NCBI RefSeq assembly: GCF_022346995.1
Contig: NZ_JAKRNM010000001.1
Location: 682,001-746,000, forward strand
Reading direction: 5' to 3'
Origin: Paenibacillus sp. ACRRY
GTDB taxonomy: Bacteria; Bacillota; Bacilli; Paenibacillales; Paenibacillaceae
Length of the DNA: 64,000 bases
The notes under the pieces were generated by a model, which saw only the letters and a list, made by a program, of their open reading frames with translations, searched no databases and had not been told where the DNA came from. Positions 38,774-46,768 of this stretch are shown piece by piece. Each line of letters opens with the position of its first letter. Positions within the stretch are counted from its first letter, which is position 1. The position numbers and the translations under genes are program-made.

Positions 38774-39017
38774 GTGAAAAAATCTGAATTCGTAGAAATA
38801 AATCTGGTTTGCTCAAACTCCCTGTATATGGGTCTAGAAAGGTGTGGGTGGATCATTGTATGAGGAACACCCAAAACGGGGAATGAACGACTACTTGCTA
38901 TAAATAATTTCTTCGGCAGGTTCACATGTATGAAGATCGTCCCTATGTATACGTTTTAGTTGAGTTTTACATGGAAAGTTCCTTATGCCAATAGGGATCT
39001 TTCTTTTTTTTCCTTTC
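38774..39017. other. Gap with terminator-like hairpin upstream of the ABC promoter
   Basis: No gene is seen. GAAAGTTCC (38974 on) can pair imperfectly with GGATCTTTC before TTTCTTTTTTTT (to 39013), giving a weak terminator just upstream of the regulated promoter. Confidence 0.4.
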
Positions 39018-39050
39018 GTTTATTTTCAGTTTATTTGAATCCGCTATAGT
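39018..39050 (+). promoter_or_regulatory. OmpR-type activator box and -10, ABC exporter promoter
   Basis: GTTTATTTTCAGTTTAT (39018-39034), 10 bp, TATAGT (39045-39050), then 55 bp to the ABC gene start. It is identical in box sequence and spacing to 37544-37576. Confidence 0.7.
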
Positions 39051-39105
39051 ACTTTAAGAGCCAAGGGCAATGTATTGAATTGAATCAAATCTGGAGGAAC
39101 ATAGA

Positions 39106-41436
39106 ATGAAGCTTAGATTAATGAATATTAAAAAAACGTACACGAGCGGTGAACATGTAATAGCCGTAAAAGGAGTAAGTGTGGGTTTCCGTCAAAATGA
39201 GCTGGTTTCCATACTCGGGCCCTCGGGATGTGGCAAAACTTCGCTTTTAAATATTATTGGCGGGTTGGACCAATACGAAAGCGGAGATCTATTGATTAAT
39301 GGAATTCCCACAGCTAAGTATAAGGAACGGGATTGGGATGCTTATCGTAATCATTCCATAGGTTTTGTATTTCAGAGTTATAACTTAATCGGGCACCAAA
39401 CGATATTGCAGAATGTCGAAATCGCAATGACACTATCTGGGGTTAAGTCGGCTGATAGGAAAAGAAGAGCCAAACAAGCGCTACGCGAGGTAGGACTCTC
39501 ACAACATATGAAGAAAAAGCCAAATCAGTTGTCCGGAGGACAGATGCAGCGGGTTGCCATTGCAAGAGCACTGGTTAATAACCCGGATATTATCCTTGCG
39601 GATGAACCAACAGGTGCTCTAGATAGTCATGCCAGTGAGCAGATCATGGATATTCTAAAAGCCGTTTCCGAAACAAGACTAGTGATCATGGTCACCCATA
39701 ACACCGAGCAAGCAGAAATCTATTCAGATCGCATTATCCGCATGTTAGACGGTCAGATCGTATCTGACAGTGATCCTTTACATGAAGATGATGTGTCAAT
39801 GGAAGAAACAACTTCTAATACGGACAAAATAAAAATGAAGAAAACATCCATGTCCCTGCAAAGCGCAATGATGCTATCGTTTCGAAATCTGTTGACCAAA
39901 AGAGGCAGAACACTTACGACCGCTTTTGCAGGCAGTATCGGTATTATAGGCGTAGCGCTGGTTCTGGCACTTTCCAATGGTTTATCAACTTATCTGGATT
40001 CCATGCAATCGAGTACCTTAAGTGGATTACCAATCAACATCACTGCTGGCACAGTCGAAGGAACAGGAGGAAGCTCTAATCCTACAACTAACCTGACAGA
40101 ATATCCAATTCAAGATTTGATATATCCTATTCCTTCCGATGCGGAGAGTCAGAAACACGTGAACAACATCACAGATTCATTTCTTAACGATATCCGCGAT
40201 CTCAATACAGAGCTTCCTAACTCCGTTTCCAATGTAACGTTTAAATACGGATTACACCTGAACCTTTTGGCAAATGGACAAGACAGCGTAGTTGATTTCA
40301 ACAAAGCAGGAGACTTGAGCGGGACGTCGTATTGGCAGCAACTTCCGGAAAACCAAGACCTCGTCCTATCGCAGTATGATCTAATCGGGGAAGGAAGCCG
40401 ATTACCTACTCAGATGAATGAAGTGGTCTTAGTTGTTGACAAGTTTAACCGGTTGGATAATGGATTTTTCGAGAAAATGGGCATCACGGATGTGAAATCG
40501 AATTATTCAATGACTGATTTTATTGGAAAAACCGTCCTGAAGGTTATCCCAAACAATCTATTTTACACAAGGAAAAGTAATAACGTATTTGTAGCTGCCA
40601 CACCAGATGAATACAGCAAATTATACAATCATTCAACGGCAATCAGTCTCCGAATAACAGGGGTTTTGCGTGCAAAAGAAGGGGCTGAGGGTGGGCTTTT
40701 AACTGAAGGGATAGCTCATACTTACGAATTAACCAAAACGCTCCTTATGGATTCTCAACAAAGCACGATTGCAAAGGTTCAGGCAAAATCGAATATTGAT
40801 GTACTCAGCGGCACTCCTTTTGTAGATGAGGAGGCCCGAGACCGAGCAGAGATTTTACTAGGGGTATCTACAAAGCCAATTGGTATCGACATATTCCCTA
40901 AAGATTTTGAGGGTAAAGAACGGATCAAAGGTTATCTGGATCACTATAATGATAATAAATCAAACACAGATAAGATCATATACTCGGATTTTGCAGAGGG
41001 CATTACCTCTATTACGAAAAAACTATTAGATGGAATTACTTATGTATTAACGGGTTTTGCCGGGATCTCTTTATTTGTTTCGACAGTTATGATTGGAATT
41101 ATAACGTATGTTTCTGTCATAGAGCGTACCAAAGAGATTGGACTCCTCCGCAGTGTAGGAGCTCGCAAGCGAGATATCTCAAGAGTTTTTAACGCAGAAA
41201 CGATTATTATCGGTTTAGCTGCAGGTGTGTTGGGAGTTGGAATCACCTATGCGATCACGTATCCCGTTAATTTACTTATTCAGCAATACGCTGAGATTTC
41301 CAATATCGCAATTCTTAATCCCATACATGCGGTAGCTCTTATTTTGGGAAGTACGCTTCTGACCCTTATAGCCGGTGTATTTCCATCTCGAATGGCTGCA
41401 GCTAAAGATCCGGTTGAAGCATTGCGTAATGAATAG
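39106..41436 (+). CDS. ABC exporter, fused ATPase-FtsX permease (MacB-like)
   Basis: A 776-residue fusion. The ATPase is at 1-230: Walker A GPSGCGKT (38-45), signature LSGGQ (142-146), Walker B IILADEP (162-168). Then come TM1 (about 268-292), a long extracellular MacB-like region (295-640) and three helices of the FtsX/MacB permease (about 645-775). Proteins of this class move peptides or lipids out of the outer membrane leaflet, or act as mechano-transmitters, rather than importing. TGGAGG precedes the ATG. Its promoter carries the box shared with the hydrolase at 37749. It is followed by a tiny membrane ORF and a third hydrolase. Confidence 0.9.
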   Translation: MKLRLMNIKKTYTSGEHVIAVKGVSVGFRQNELVSILGPSGCGKTSLLNIIGGLDQYESGDLLINGIPTAKYKERDWDAYRNHSIGFVFQSYNLIGHQTILQNVEIAMTLSGVKSADRKRRAKQALREVGLSQHMKKKPNQLSGGQMQRVAIARALVNNPDIILADEPTGALDSHASEQIMDILKAVSETRLVIMVTHNTEQAEIYSDRIIRMLDGQIVSDSDPLHEDDVSMEETTSNTDKIKMKKTSMSLQSAMMLSFRNLLTKRGRTLTTAFAGSIGIIGVALVLALSNGLSTYLDSMQSSTLSGLPINITAGTVEGTGGSSNPTTNLTEYPIQDLIYPIPSDAESQKHVNNITDSFLNDIRDLNTELPNSVSNVTFKYGLHLNLLANGQDSVVDFNKAGDLSGTSYWQQLPENQDLVLSQYDLIGEGSRLPTQMNEVVLVVDKFNRLDNGFFEKMGITDVKSNYSMTDFIGKTVLKVIPNNLFYTRKSNNVFVAATPDEYSKLYNHSTAISLRITGVLRAKEGAEGGLLTEGIAHTYELTKTLLMDSQQSTIAKVQAKSNIDVLSGTPFVDEEARDRAEILLGVSTKPIGIDIFPKDFEGKERIKGYLDHYNDNKSNTDKIIYSDFAEGITSITKKLLDGITYVLTGFAGISLFVSTVMIGIITYVSVIERTKEIGLLRSVGARKRDISRVFNAETIIIGLAAGVLGVGITYAITYPVNLLIQQYAEISNIAILNPIHAVALILGSTLLTLIAGVFPSRMAAAKDPVEALRNE

Positions 41437-41472
41437 ATTGAATCTGCTCCAATATGTGGGGAGGAGTGAATA

Positions 41473-41595
41473 ATGAAATTTATAAAAATGGGTCTGTTCT
41501 TCCTCGGACTGTTGTTTCTCAGTTTTATCATTGTGAAGTGCATTCAAGTGGGGATACTCGTTCAGTATAAAAGTGTTTTTAATGCTAGAAGCTGA
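41473..41595 (+). CDS. Tiny membrane protein between ABC exporter and hydrolase
   Basis: A 40-residue ORF starting MKFIKMGLFFLGLLFLSFII: one membrane helix (5-20) and a short basic tail. GGGGAGGAG precedes the ATG, a strong ribosome site. It starts 36 bp after the ABC stop and ends 22 bp before the hydrolase start, so it is part of the operon. It has no family I recognise, but its place and size match the 44-residue ORF at 34724-34858. Confidence 0.65.
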   Translation: MKFIKMGLFFLGLLFLSFIIVKCIQVGILVQYKSVFNARS

Positions 41596-41617
41596 CCCAA
41601 ACATAAGGGGAGTTCAT

Positions 41618-43113
41618 ATGAGAAAAATGATTAAAATAATTGGTATTTGTATATTGGTCATCGTTCTTTTGATCGTGGGACTGAGAATTAAAAATATGTT
41701 ATTCCCTTCTAAAGTGGATAGCAGTGAACTAGATATGGATAAGATTTTTGCCCAACAAGCACAGTCTCAAGAAGAACTTCCTCCTCTTAAAAATATTGAG
41801 CAGAGAGTTATTGATATAAAATACATCAGCAAGGACAATATTGTGGACACCCGCCAAATGAGGCTCTATATTCCGGAGGGGGAGCAGCCGATGCCGGTCA
41901 TCTATATTCCTCACTATGAAATGACCGAGGATGCTGTGGAATTGCGCAAATATCTGGCTGAAGGATGGATGGTTGCTTCACCGACAAACTTTGATAATAA
42001 GTACAACGGGCAGCTGACGGATGATGATCTAGTTTTCAATAACGCCGCCCTATATACACTTCGTCATATGGAAGAAGTCGATCATCAAAGAATCGCCCTG
42101 GTTGGGGGCAGCGCAGGTGGATATACGACACTCATGCTTAATGCTTTGCAGATGGGGATTACTGCTTCGGTCGCAAATTCACCGATTGCTAATGTATACT
42201 TTAATTTTTACCAGTATTTTCTGGAGGGCAACAACATAAACGACAATATGGGCTGGGTTATGCTTAAAGGATTCTTTAAAATGATAACTGCCGCAGATAA
42301 CGGTGAAAAAGAAATGTTGAAAGCGATGATGGATTTGCCGATTCCGTTTTTAGGTATGGTATCCGGTATGTTTGAGCCGATATTGGATAACTTTCCGGAT
42401 AAAGAAGATGTCGAAAGATGGGAAGCATTCTCCCCGGTTGCACTGGCAAATCATTTTAGTAGTCCTATTGTCATTAATCATGTTACATCAGATATTTTGG
42501 TTCCAGTCGATCAAATTTCAAGACGATTCACCTATGAGGAAAACGGAAGTTCTATGCCGGAGGGATTTTCAACAAGACTGGACAGCAGCAATCCGGGAGT
42601 TCTCGGACATTCGTTGGAAGAAGAACTGCCCGCAGATCTTACTAGAACAGAGCACATTATGATTACTGATCCGGATAAAGACAGTATACTTCCGTATGAC
42701 AGTAAGAAACCGTTTAATCTGAACATTTATGACGATGGAGCAACAGAGTCATACGGGAGTCACAGAGCGACTCCGGAACAGGTGTCATTGATGATATTCC
42801 GTATCTTACAGATATGTTCTCCCTCAGCTTGGCGGAAACTGAAATGTTGCTACCCCAAAAGCTGCTTCTCCTTTTGGATCGTTATCAGGGGAATAGTATC
42901 TCATTGCCTGTTCATGAAGGAATTGATGATATGGCTTATGGCTCCCTTGTCATTTATCAAGAGGAAGTCGTAGAGGAATTGTCACAATGGGCAAATAATC
43001 ATTCGCTGAATGAACTGAACCATTTTATCCAGGAATTGATCGCAGATATGGATGACGAAGTGGTACAGAATCGATACATAGACACATGGGAGGAGATAAA
43101 GGTAGAATTATAA
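41618..43113 (+). pseudogene. Membrane-anchored alpha/beta hydrolase, frameshifted near 42765
   Basis: Start set at ATG 41618 after AAGGGGAG. There is an N-terminal membrane helix (residues 4-22) and an HSL-like outside domain with Ser165 in GGSAGG, as in the hydrolase at 33756. Around 42764-42766 the reading moves to another frame: the original frame runs on to a stop at 42973 with unlike sequence, while the other frame continues sensibly (SDSGTGVIDDIPYLTDMF through EEIKVEL) to 43113. One missing base (CAC AG- AGC) explains it. Joined, the product would be about 498 residues. It may be a recent pseudogene, a sequencing error, or rarely a programmed shift. The nucleophile is upstream of the lesion. 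Confidence 0.78.
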
Positions 43114-43132
43114 GGAACGTTAATGAATAAAT

Positions 43133-43175
43133 GCAGCATCTTGTTAATAATTCAACAAGGTACTGCGTTTTTTAT
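43133..43175 (+). terminator. Terminator of the ABC/hydrolase operon
   Basis: GCAGCATCTTGTT (43133-43145) pairs with AACAAGGTACTGC (43154-43166) with one mismatch and one wobble, then GTTTTTTATTTTATTT. Confidence 0.82.
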
Positions 43176-43328
43176 TTTATTTGCTAAGTAATAGCCCAAG
43201 AATATATTTTTTCTGTTTTTACATATGAAACTTCTTGATCTTTTAGTGAGATGAAAAATATTGGACCACAACTTCTTATCAGGTATAAGCGTAATTACCA
43301 TTACACACCAGTAGAAGAGGGGATAGAA

Positions 43329-43358
43329 ACCAAATGATTAAGGTTTTTATCATTTGGT
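43329..43358. repeat. Perfect 10-bp inverted repeat before the decayed gene
   Basis: ACCAAATGAT (43329-43338) and ATCATTTGGT (43349-43358) with a ten-base loop. Function unknown. Confidence 0.5.
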
Positions 43359-43380
43359 CAGCTCACCAGGAGTGGCATAG

Positions 43381-43807
43381 ATGGAGCAGGATACCCTTGA
43401 AGTAAGTTTTCAAGACGAGCAATTGGAGCAAGCCATAAAGCAGCTTCTAAAAAGGATGAAAATGCTCCCATTATGCAGAAAAGATATGAAATCAGTAACC
43501 TTGGTTGATAGGGGAGAGATCCTCTGCGCTAAACGTAGCACCGTTTATTGAATCGAGCCGAGCTTATGTATCCATTCGATTTGTTTCGGAACGTTTGGGT
43601 TTGAAGGTGGAATGAAACCAGAGCAAAAAAAGAGGTAACCATCAGCAAAGATAACATGACGATCCGTATGAAAGTGAACTCGAAGACAGCGAAAGTGAAC
43701 GGGAAAGCAGTTCACCTTTACTTTTGAAGAAGAATAGTTCATTGGTGCCCGTACGCATTGTGTCCGAGTTGCTGGGTTCCCCCGCAGAATATTTCGCGAA
43801 TCCCTAA
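43381..43807 (+). pseudogene. Decayed LRR-start/stalk-domain (copper amine oxidase N-like) protein gene
   Basis: Pieces of one protein can be read by changing frame. 43381-43551 encodes 56 residues (MEQDTLEVSFQDEQLEQAIK) like the segment before leucine-rich repeats. Overlapping this in another frame, from 43538, is APFIESSRAYVSIRFVSERL, then a stop where a Trp is expected (TGA at 43608-43610 region), one extra A in an A-run, VTISKDNMTIRMKVNSKTAK, and finally SLVPVRIVSELLGSPAEYF ending at TAA 43807. These are the two halves of a stalk (Cu_amine_oxidN1) domain. At least one stop and two frameshifts show that it is dead. An intact relative follows at 43975. Confidence 0.75.
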
Positions 43808-43974
43808 ACCGTAATAATCTTTAAACAAAAATAGAATCACTACTTACGGACAAATTCCTCCTGTAAATATTGCCGGAGGTTTTTGAATTATGATTGGTTA
43901 AATGCGAAAAAGATTGGTTTGACTGTTAATCTAATAGGGTTAAAGTATAAAAGCGAACATAAGGGGAGGCATAC

Positions 43975-44763
43975 ATGAAAAAAACAATACTCGTACTAAC
44001 ACTCTCATTAGTGTGTACTCTACTAATCGGTAATCCTCGGACTAGCTTCGCAGATCGTATTTCGAATCCAATCGACAATGGGAAAATCGAAAATGGGCGA
44101 ATGCTGATTCCTATACGTGCTGTCTCAGAACACTTCCATTCAGAAGTGATCTGGAACCAAGATAAAGCAAGCATTACCATTACTCGCGGAGAGCGAGAAC
44201 TCTTGCTGCGTGTTAATTCTCGCACTGCCTTTATTAACAACAATGCGATCAGTCTTGATATGCCTGTACGAATTGATAATAACGGGACAACGTATGTGCC
44301 AGCACGTCTTTTTGCTGAAGCCTTTGGTGGAACAGCGCTGTGGTCCCAACAAGAGCGAAAAACAACCATTACGATCGGTCTCGAACAGGTCTATATCCAT
44401 ACAGAACCATTAAAGCCATGGAGGATGAGTCAGGAGAGAATAAACGTTCTGAATAAGAAGATAAATGAAGCTACTGATCTCTCCAGTTATTCGCAAATTC
44501 GTGAGTATTTCAAGCCTTATTTTACGGAAAAGTTTATTAACAAGATTATTCGTAGCAAAGGAATTCAAAATAACGCCATCCTAACAAACACAGCCAGTAT
44601 TAGCTATGACAGTACCACATCAGGACGAATGCACCAATCGGCTTACTTTGATACGAACTCTATCCAAATGGAGCTTATTAATCGGTATGTATTCTATACT
44701 TTCGTTGATAACCAATGGAAGGTTGATGATGTGAATGTGGGTAGGCAAATCATCGATCCATAA
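43975..44763 (+). CDS. Secreted stalk-domain (copper amine oxidase N-like) protein
   Basis: A 262-residue protein with a signal peptide (1-27, cut near SFADR) and a stalk domain at 35-145 (MLIPIRAVSEHFHSEVIWNQ, then TTYVPARLFAEAFGG). The C-terminal 110 residues (QERINVLNKKINEATDLSSY on) have no family I know. It should be secreted or wall-associated. GGGGAGG precedes the ATG. Its amine-oxidase label is historical: there is no catalytic domain. Confidence 0.85.
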   Translation: MKKTILVLTLSLVCTLLIGNPRTSFADRISNPIDNGKIENGRMLIPIRAVSEHFHSEVIWNQDKASITITRGERELLLRVNSRTAFINNNAISLDMPVRIDNNGTTYVPARLFAEAFGGTALWSQQERKTTITIGLEQVYIHTEPLKPWRMSQERINVLNKKINEATDLSSYSQIREYFKPYFTEKFINKIIRSKGIQNNAILTNTASISYDSTTSGRMHQSAYFDTNSIQMELINRYVFYTFVDNQWKVDDVNVGRQIIDP

Positions 44764-44824
44764 TATGGACGGTAGCAAGGCTTTTAATTGGAGCCGTTAA
44801 ACTGAATCCTTAGAGAGTATTCAA

Positions 44825-44863
44825 AAAGCAACCGATCTGTGTAGAACGGTTGCTTTTGTTTTG
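44825..44863 (+). terminator. Terminator after the stalk-domain gene
   Basis: AAAGCAACCG (44825-44834) pairs perfectly with CGGTTGCTTT (44847-44856), then TGTTTTG. Confidence 0.9.
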
Positions 44864-44882
44864 TGAAAAGAATTATTCAATG

Positions 44883-45018
44883 TTGACAATGTGAATCAGA
44901 TCAAACAAAATATATGCTGTAGCATGTATCTTGTTTGGAGGGGTGTGAATATATGATTATGATGTGTGGCTGTTGATGAGACTAGGCATCACTCATAAAA
45001 CATGCTATAGCATGTTTT
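44883..45018 (+). promoter_or_regulatory. Double promoter/operator region of the DoxX gene
   Basis: TTGACA at 44883-44888 is followed by a degenerate palindrome ATATGCTGTAGCATGT (44912-44927). A second set, TTGATG (44973-44978), 17 bp, TAAAAC (44996-45001), is overlapped by the perfect palindrome ACATGCTATAGCATGT (45000-45015), which extends to 22 bp as AAAA...TTTT (44997-45018). The MarR protein encoded downstream is the likely binder. Confidence 0.6.
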
Positions 45019-45058
45019 CATTTTCGCTAGTTATTTCAGAAGAAAGAAGGATGTTACT

Positions 45059-45403
45059 ATGTTTATCTTAGTTACAGCTATCCAAGTAATATTATGTGTT
45101 ATTTTCCTTTTTACTGGTTCTAAAATCATTTCAGGTCAAATGGCGGATGAATTCAAACGTTTTGGGCTTCCATCATTCTTTAATATCTTGACAGGTTTGT
45201 TCGAACTTGTCGGGGCCGTGGGAATGGTTATTGGTATCTGGATTCCGGTTATAGCTCTTTGGGCAGGGTTGCTCTTGGGAGGCACCATGCTGGCAGCAGC
45301 ATTTACACTAGTTGTTCTGGCAAAAGATCCATTTCAAAAAGCAATTCCAGCCATTGTATTATTTGTACTTAGTTTGAGTGTGTCTATCATCCACTTATTC
45401 TAA
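45059..45403 (+). CDS. DoxX family membrane protein (CatD-like)
   Basis: A 114-residue protein with four membrane helices; the first half (VILCVIFLFTGSKIISGQMA, then LTGLFELVGAVGMVIG) is typical DoxX. In Bacillus the DoxX protein CatD belongs to a quinone/thiol-stress operon controlled by MarR-type and HxlR-type regulators, and both kinds are encoded next to this gene. AAGGA precedes the ATG. Two palindromic operators are upstream. Biochemical activity of the family is unclear. Confidence 0.85.
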   Translation: MFILVTAIQVILCVIFLFTGSKIISGQMADEFKRFGLPSFFNILTGLFELVGAVGMVIGIWIPVIALWAGLLLGGTMLAAAFTLVVLAKDPFQKAIPAIVLFVLSLSVSIIHLF

Positions 45404-45552
45404 TCGTATTCACTATGCGATGATCTCACCAGATGCATCCTCTATGATTAAGACTTTCTGGGGGCTAGGATATAAATTGGAGATGAAATCCGGAATCAGT
45501 TAACGCTATAGTTCCTATTGGCTACAGCTTCTCCTTAGTGCTTTCTTGTGAT

Positions 45553-45585
45553 TTGTAAGACCATCGTAGATCACCTATAATGGTC
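45553..45585 (+). promoter_or_regulatory. Sigma-A promoter of the MarR gene
   Basis: TTGTAA (45553-45558), 17 bp, TATAAT (45576-45581). A GACCAT-N15-ATGGTC inverted repeat (45559-45585) spans it; this may be an operator or chance. The 16-bp palindrome is absent here. Confidence 0.6.
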
Positions 45586-45614
45586 ATAAGAATAGGAAGA
45601 ATGAGGGTAATTCC

Positions 45615-46040
45615 ATGGACTTATATAACGTTACCGGTTTTTTAATTCATCGCACAGATGTTAAATTAACTAATTATTTCACTAAACAATTAAAGCCTTA
45701 TCATGTGACTCCTGAGCAATGGAGCATTATTTGTTACTTAGATTCTGACAGAGCGTTGACGCAGAAAGAATTAGCGGAGGCCATAGATCGTGATCAGACG
45801 ACGGTAGTTAGAATGATACATTCTTTAGAGCGTAAAGGAATGGTTCACCGAGTACTAAATGATCAAGACAAACGCTCTCATTATTTATATCTATCTGAGA
45901 AGGGCGCTGACGTGAAACAGCAATTATTAGTAACGGTAAAAAACGCTCATGACTATGTCACTCGAGGACTAGATACTGAGGAGTTATCGCAGTTAAAGTC
46001 TCTTTTGAATAAACTCTATTCCAATGTCCAAGAGGAATAG
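45615..46040 (+). CDS. MarR-family transcriptional regulator
   Basis: A 141-residue winged-helix repressor: wHTH at about 35-100 (LTQKELAEAIDRDQTTVVRMI, recognition helix, and wing DQDKRSHYLYLSEKG). No cysteine in a sensing position is obvious, apart from one in the IICYLD segment of the N-terminal half. It lies downstream of the DoxX gene and its likely operator palindrome flanks the pair on both sides. Confidence 0.9.
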   Translation: MDLYNVTGFLIHRTDVKLTNYFTKQLKPYHVTPEQWSIICYLDSDRALTQKELAEAIDRDQTTVVRMIHSLERKGMVHRVLNDQDKRSHYLYLSEKGADVKQQLLVTVKNAHDYVTRGLDTEELSQLKSLLNKLYSNVQEE

Positions 46041-46071
46041 TGGAGAAAGGTAGCTAGAATAAATATCTTCA

Positions 46072-46093
46072 AATACATGCTATAGCATGTATT
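46072..46093. promoter_or_regulatory. Third MarR-type palindrome, not in front of any gene
   Basis: ACATGCTATAGCATGT (46075-46090), again part of a perfect 22-bp palindrome (AAT...ATT), 32 bp after the MarR stop. The sequence after it (ATTTACGCTA) resembles that after the second copy (ATTTTCGCTA), so it looks like a duplicated promoter whose gene has been lost. Nothing coding follows before the convergent HxlR gene. Confidence 0.6.
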
Positions 46094-46236
46094 ATTTACG
46101 CTAATGTGCTGCTGCATGAACAGTCAGTTGTCGATGAAATGTGTAGATCAGGAACAGAAGCGATAAAGTAGCATCTAATTTTAGCGAAACCAAGCAGAAG
46201 CGCACTTAATTAAGGAGTTTTCTGCTTGGTTGTTAA

Positions 46237-46593
46237 TTAACTTGAGGTGTAACTGGTATGTTTTCCTCCTGAATTAATATGATCCTCGCCCCAACTTACT
46301 ATGGATTCTATTAAAGGTACTAATTTCTCTCCTGAGGCTGTTAATGAATATTCGACTCGGGGTGGGACTTCATTGTATTGTTCTCGATGCACAATCCCAT
46401 AATCAATCAGATCTTTCAAACAATTGGTTAACATGGTTCCCGTAATGCCATGAAGCTTTCTCTTCAATTCATTGTAGCGAATGGTTTTATCTTCACTAAG
46501 AATGGCTAGTATTGGCAAGTTCCATTTACCACCAATCACTTGAAACGCATAAGTAGCTGGACACAATTCATCCATTTTAAAGTTGTATTTCAC
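46237..46593 (-). CDS. HxlR-family (DUF24) transcriptional regulator
   Basis: A 118-residue winged helix. The start is GTG 46593, seven bases after GGAGG. Cys11 (MDELCPATYAF) is at the position of the redox-sensing cysteine in YodB/HypR-type HxlR proteins, which respond to quinones, diamide or hypochlorite. The HTH is RYNELKRKLHGITGTMLTNCL. It is divergent from the DsbA-fold gene and probably controls it. Confidence 0.9.
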   Translation of the reverse strand: MKYNFKMDELCPATYAFQVIGGKWNLPILAILSEDKTIRYNELKRKLHGITGTMLTNCLKDLIDYGIVHREQYNEVPPRVEYSLTASGEKLVPLIESIVSWGEDHINSGGKHTSYTSS

Positions 46594-46646
46594 CTTAAAA
46601 CCTCCAATAGTTACTTATTGATACTAGGTAAGAAAAATAATAGTAC

Positions 46647-46674
46647 TTGTTCAAAATAATGTAGGTATTATAAT
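46647..46674 (+). promoter_or_regulatory. Promoter of the DsbA-fold gene
   Basis: TTGTTC (46647-46652), 16 bp, TATAAT (46669-46674). Imperfect inverted repeats lie around it (TTACTTA/TAGGTAA, about 46611-46631; GTACTTG and GTAGGTA, 46644-46667), as expected for an HxlR operator. Confidence 0.55.
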
Positions 46675-46768
46675 CATACTACACGAAGATATTCAATGGT
46701 ATCACTTTGAAAAAATATTACTGAAATCGTGTGTTCACGGGATTTAAACACGAAAAGGTGGGATAAAC

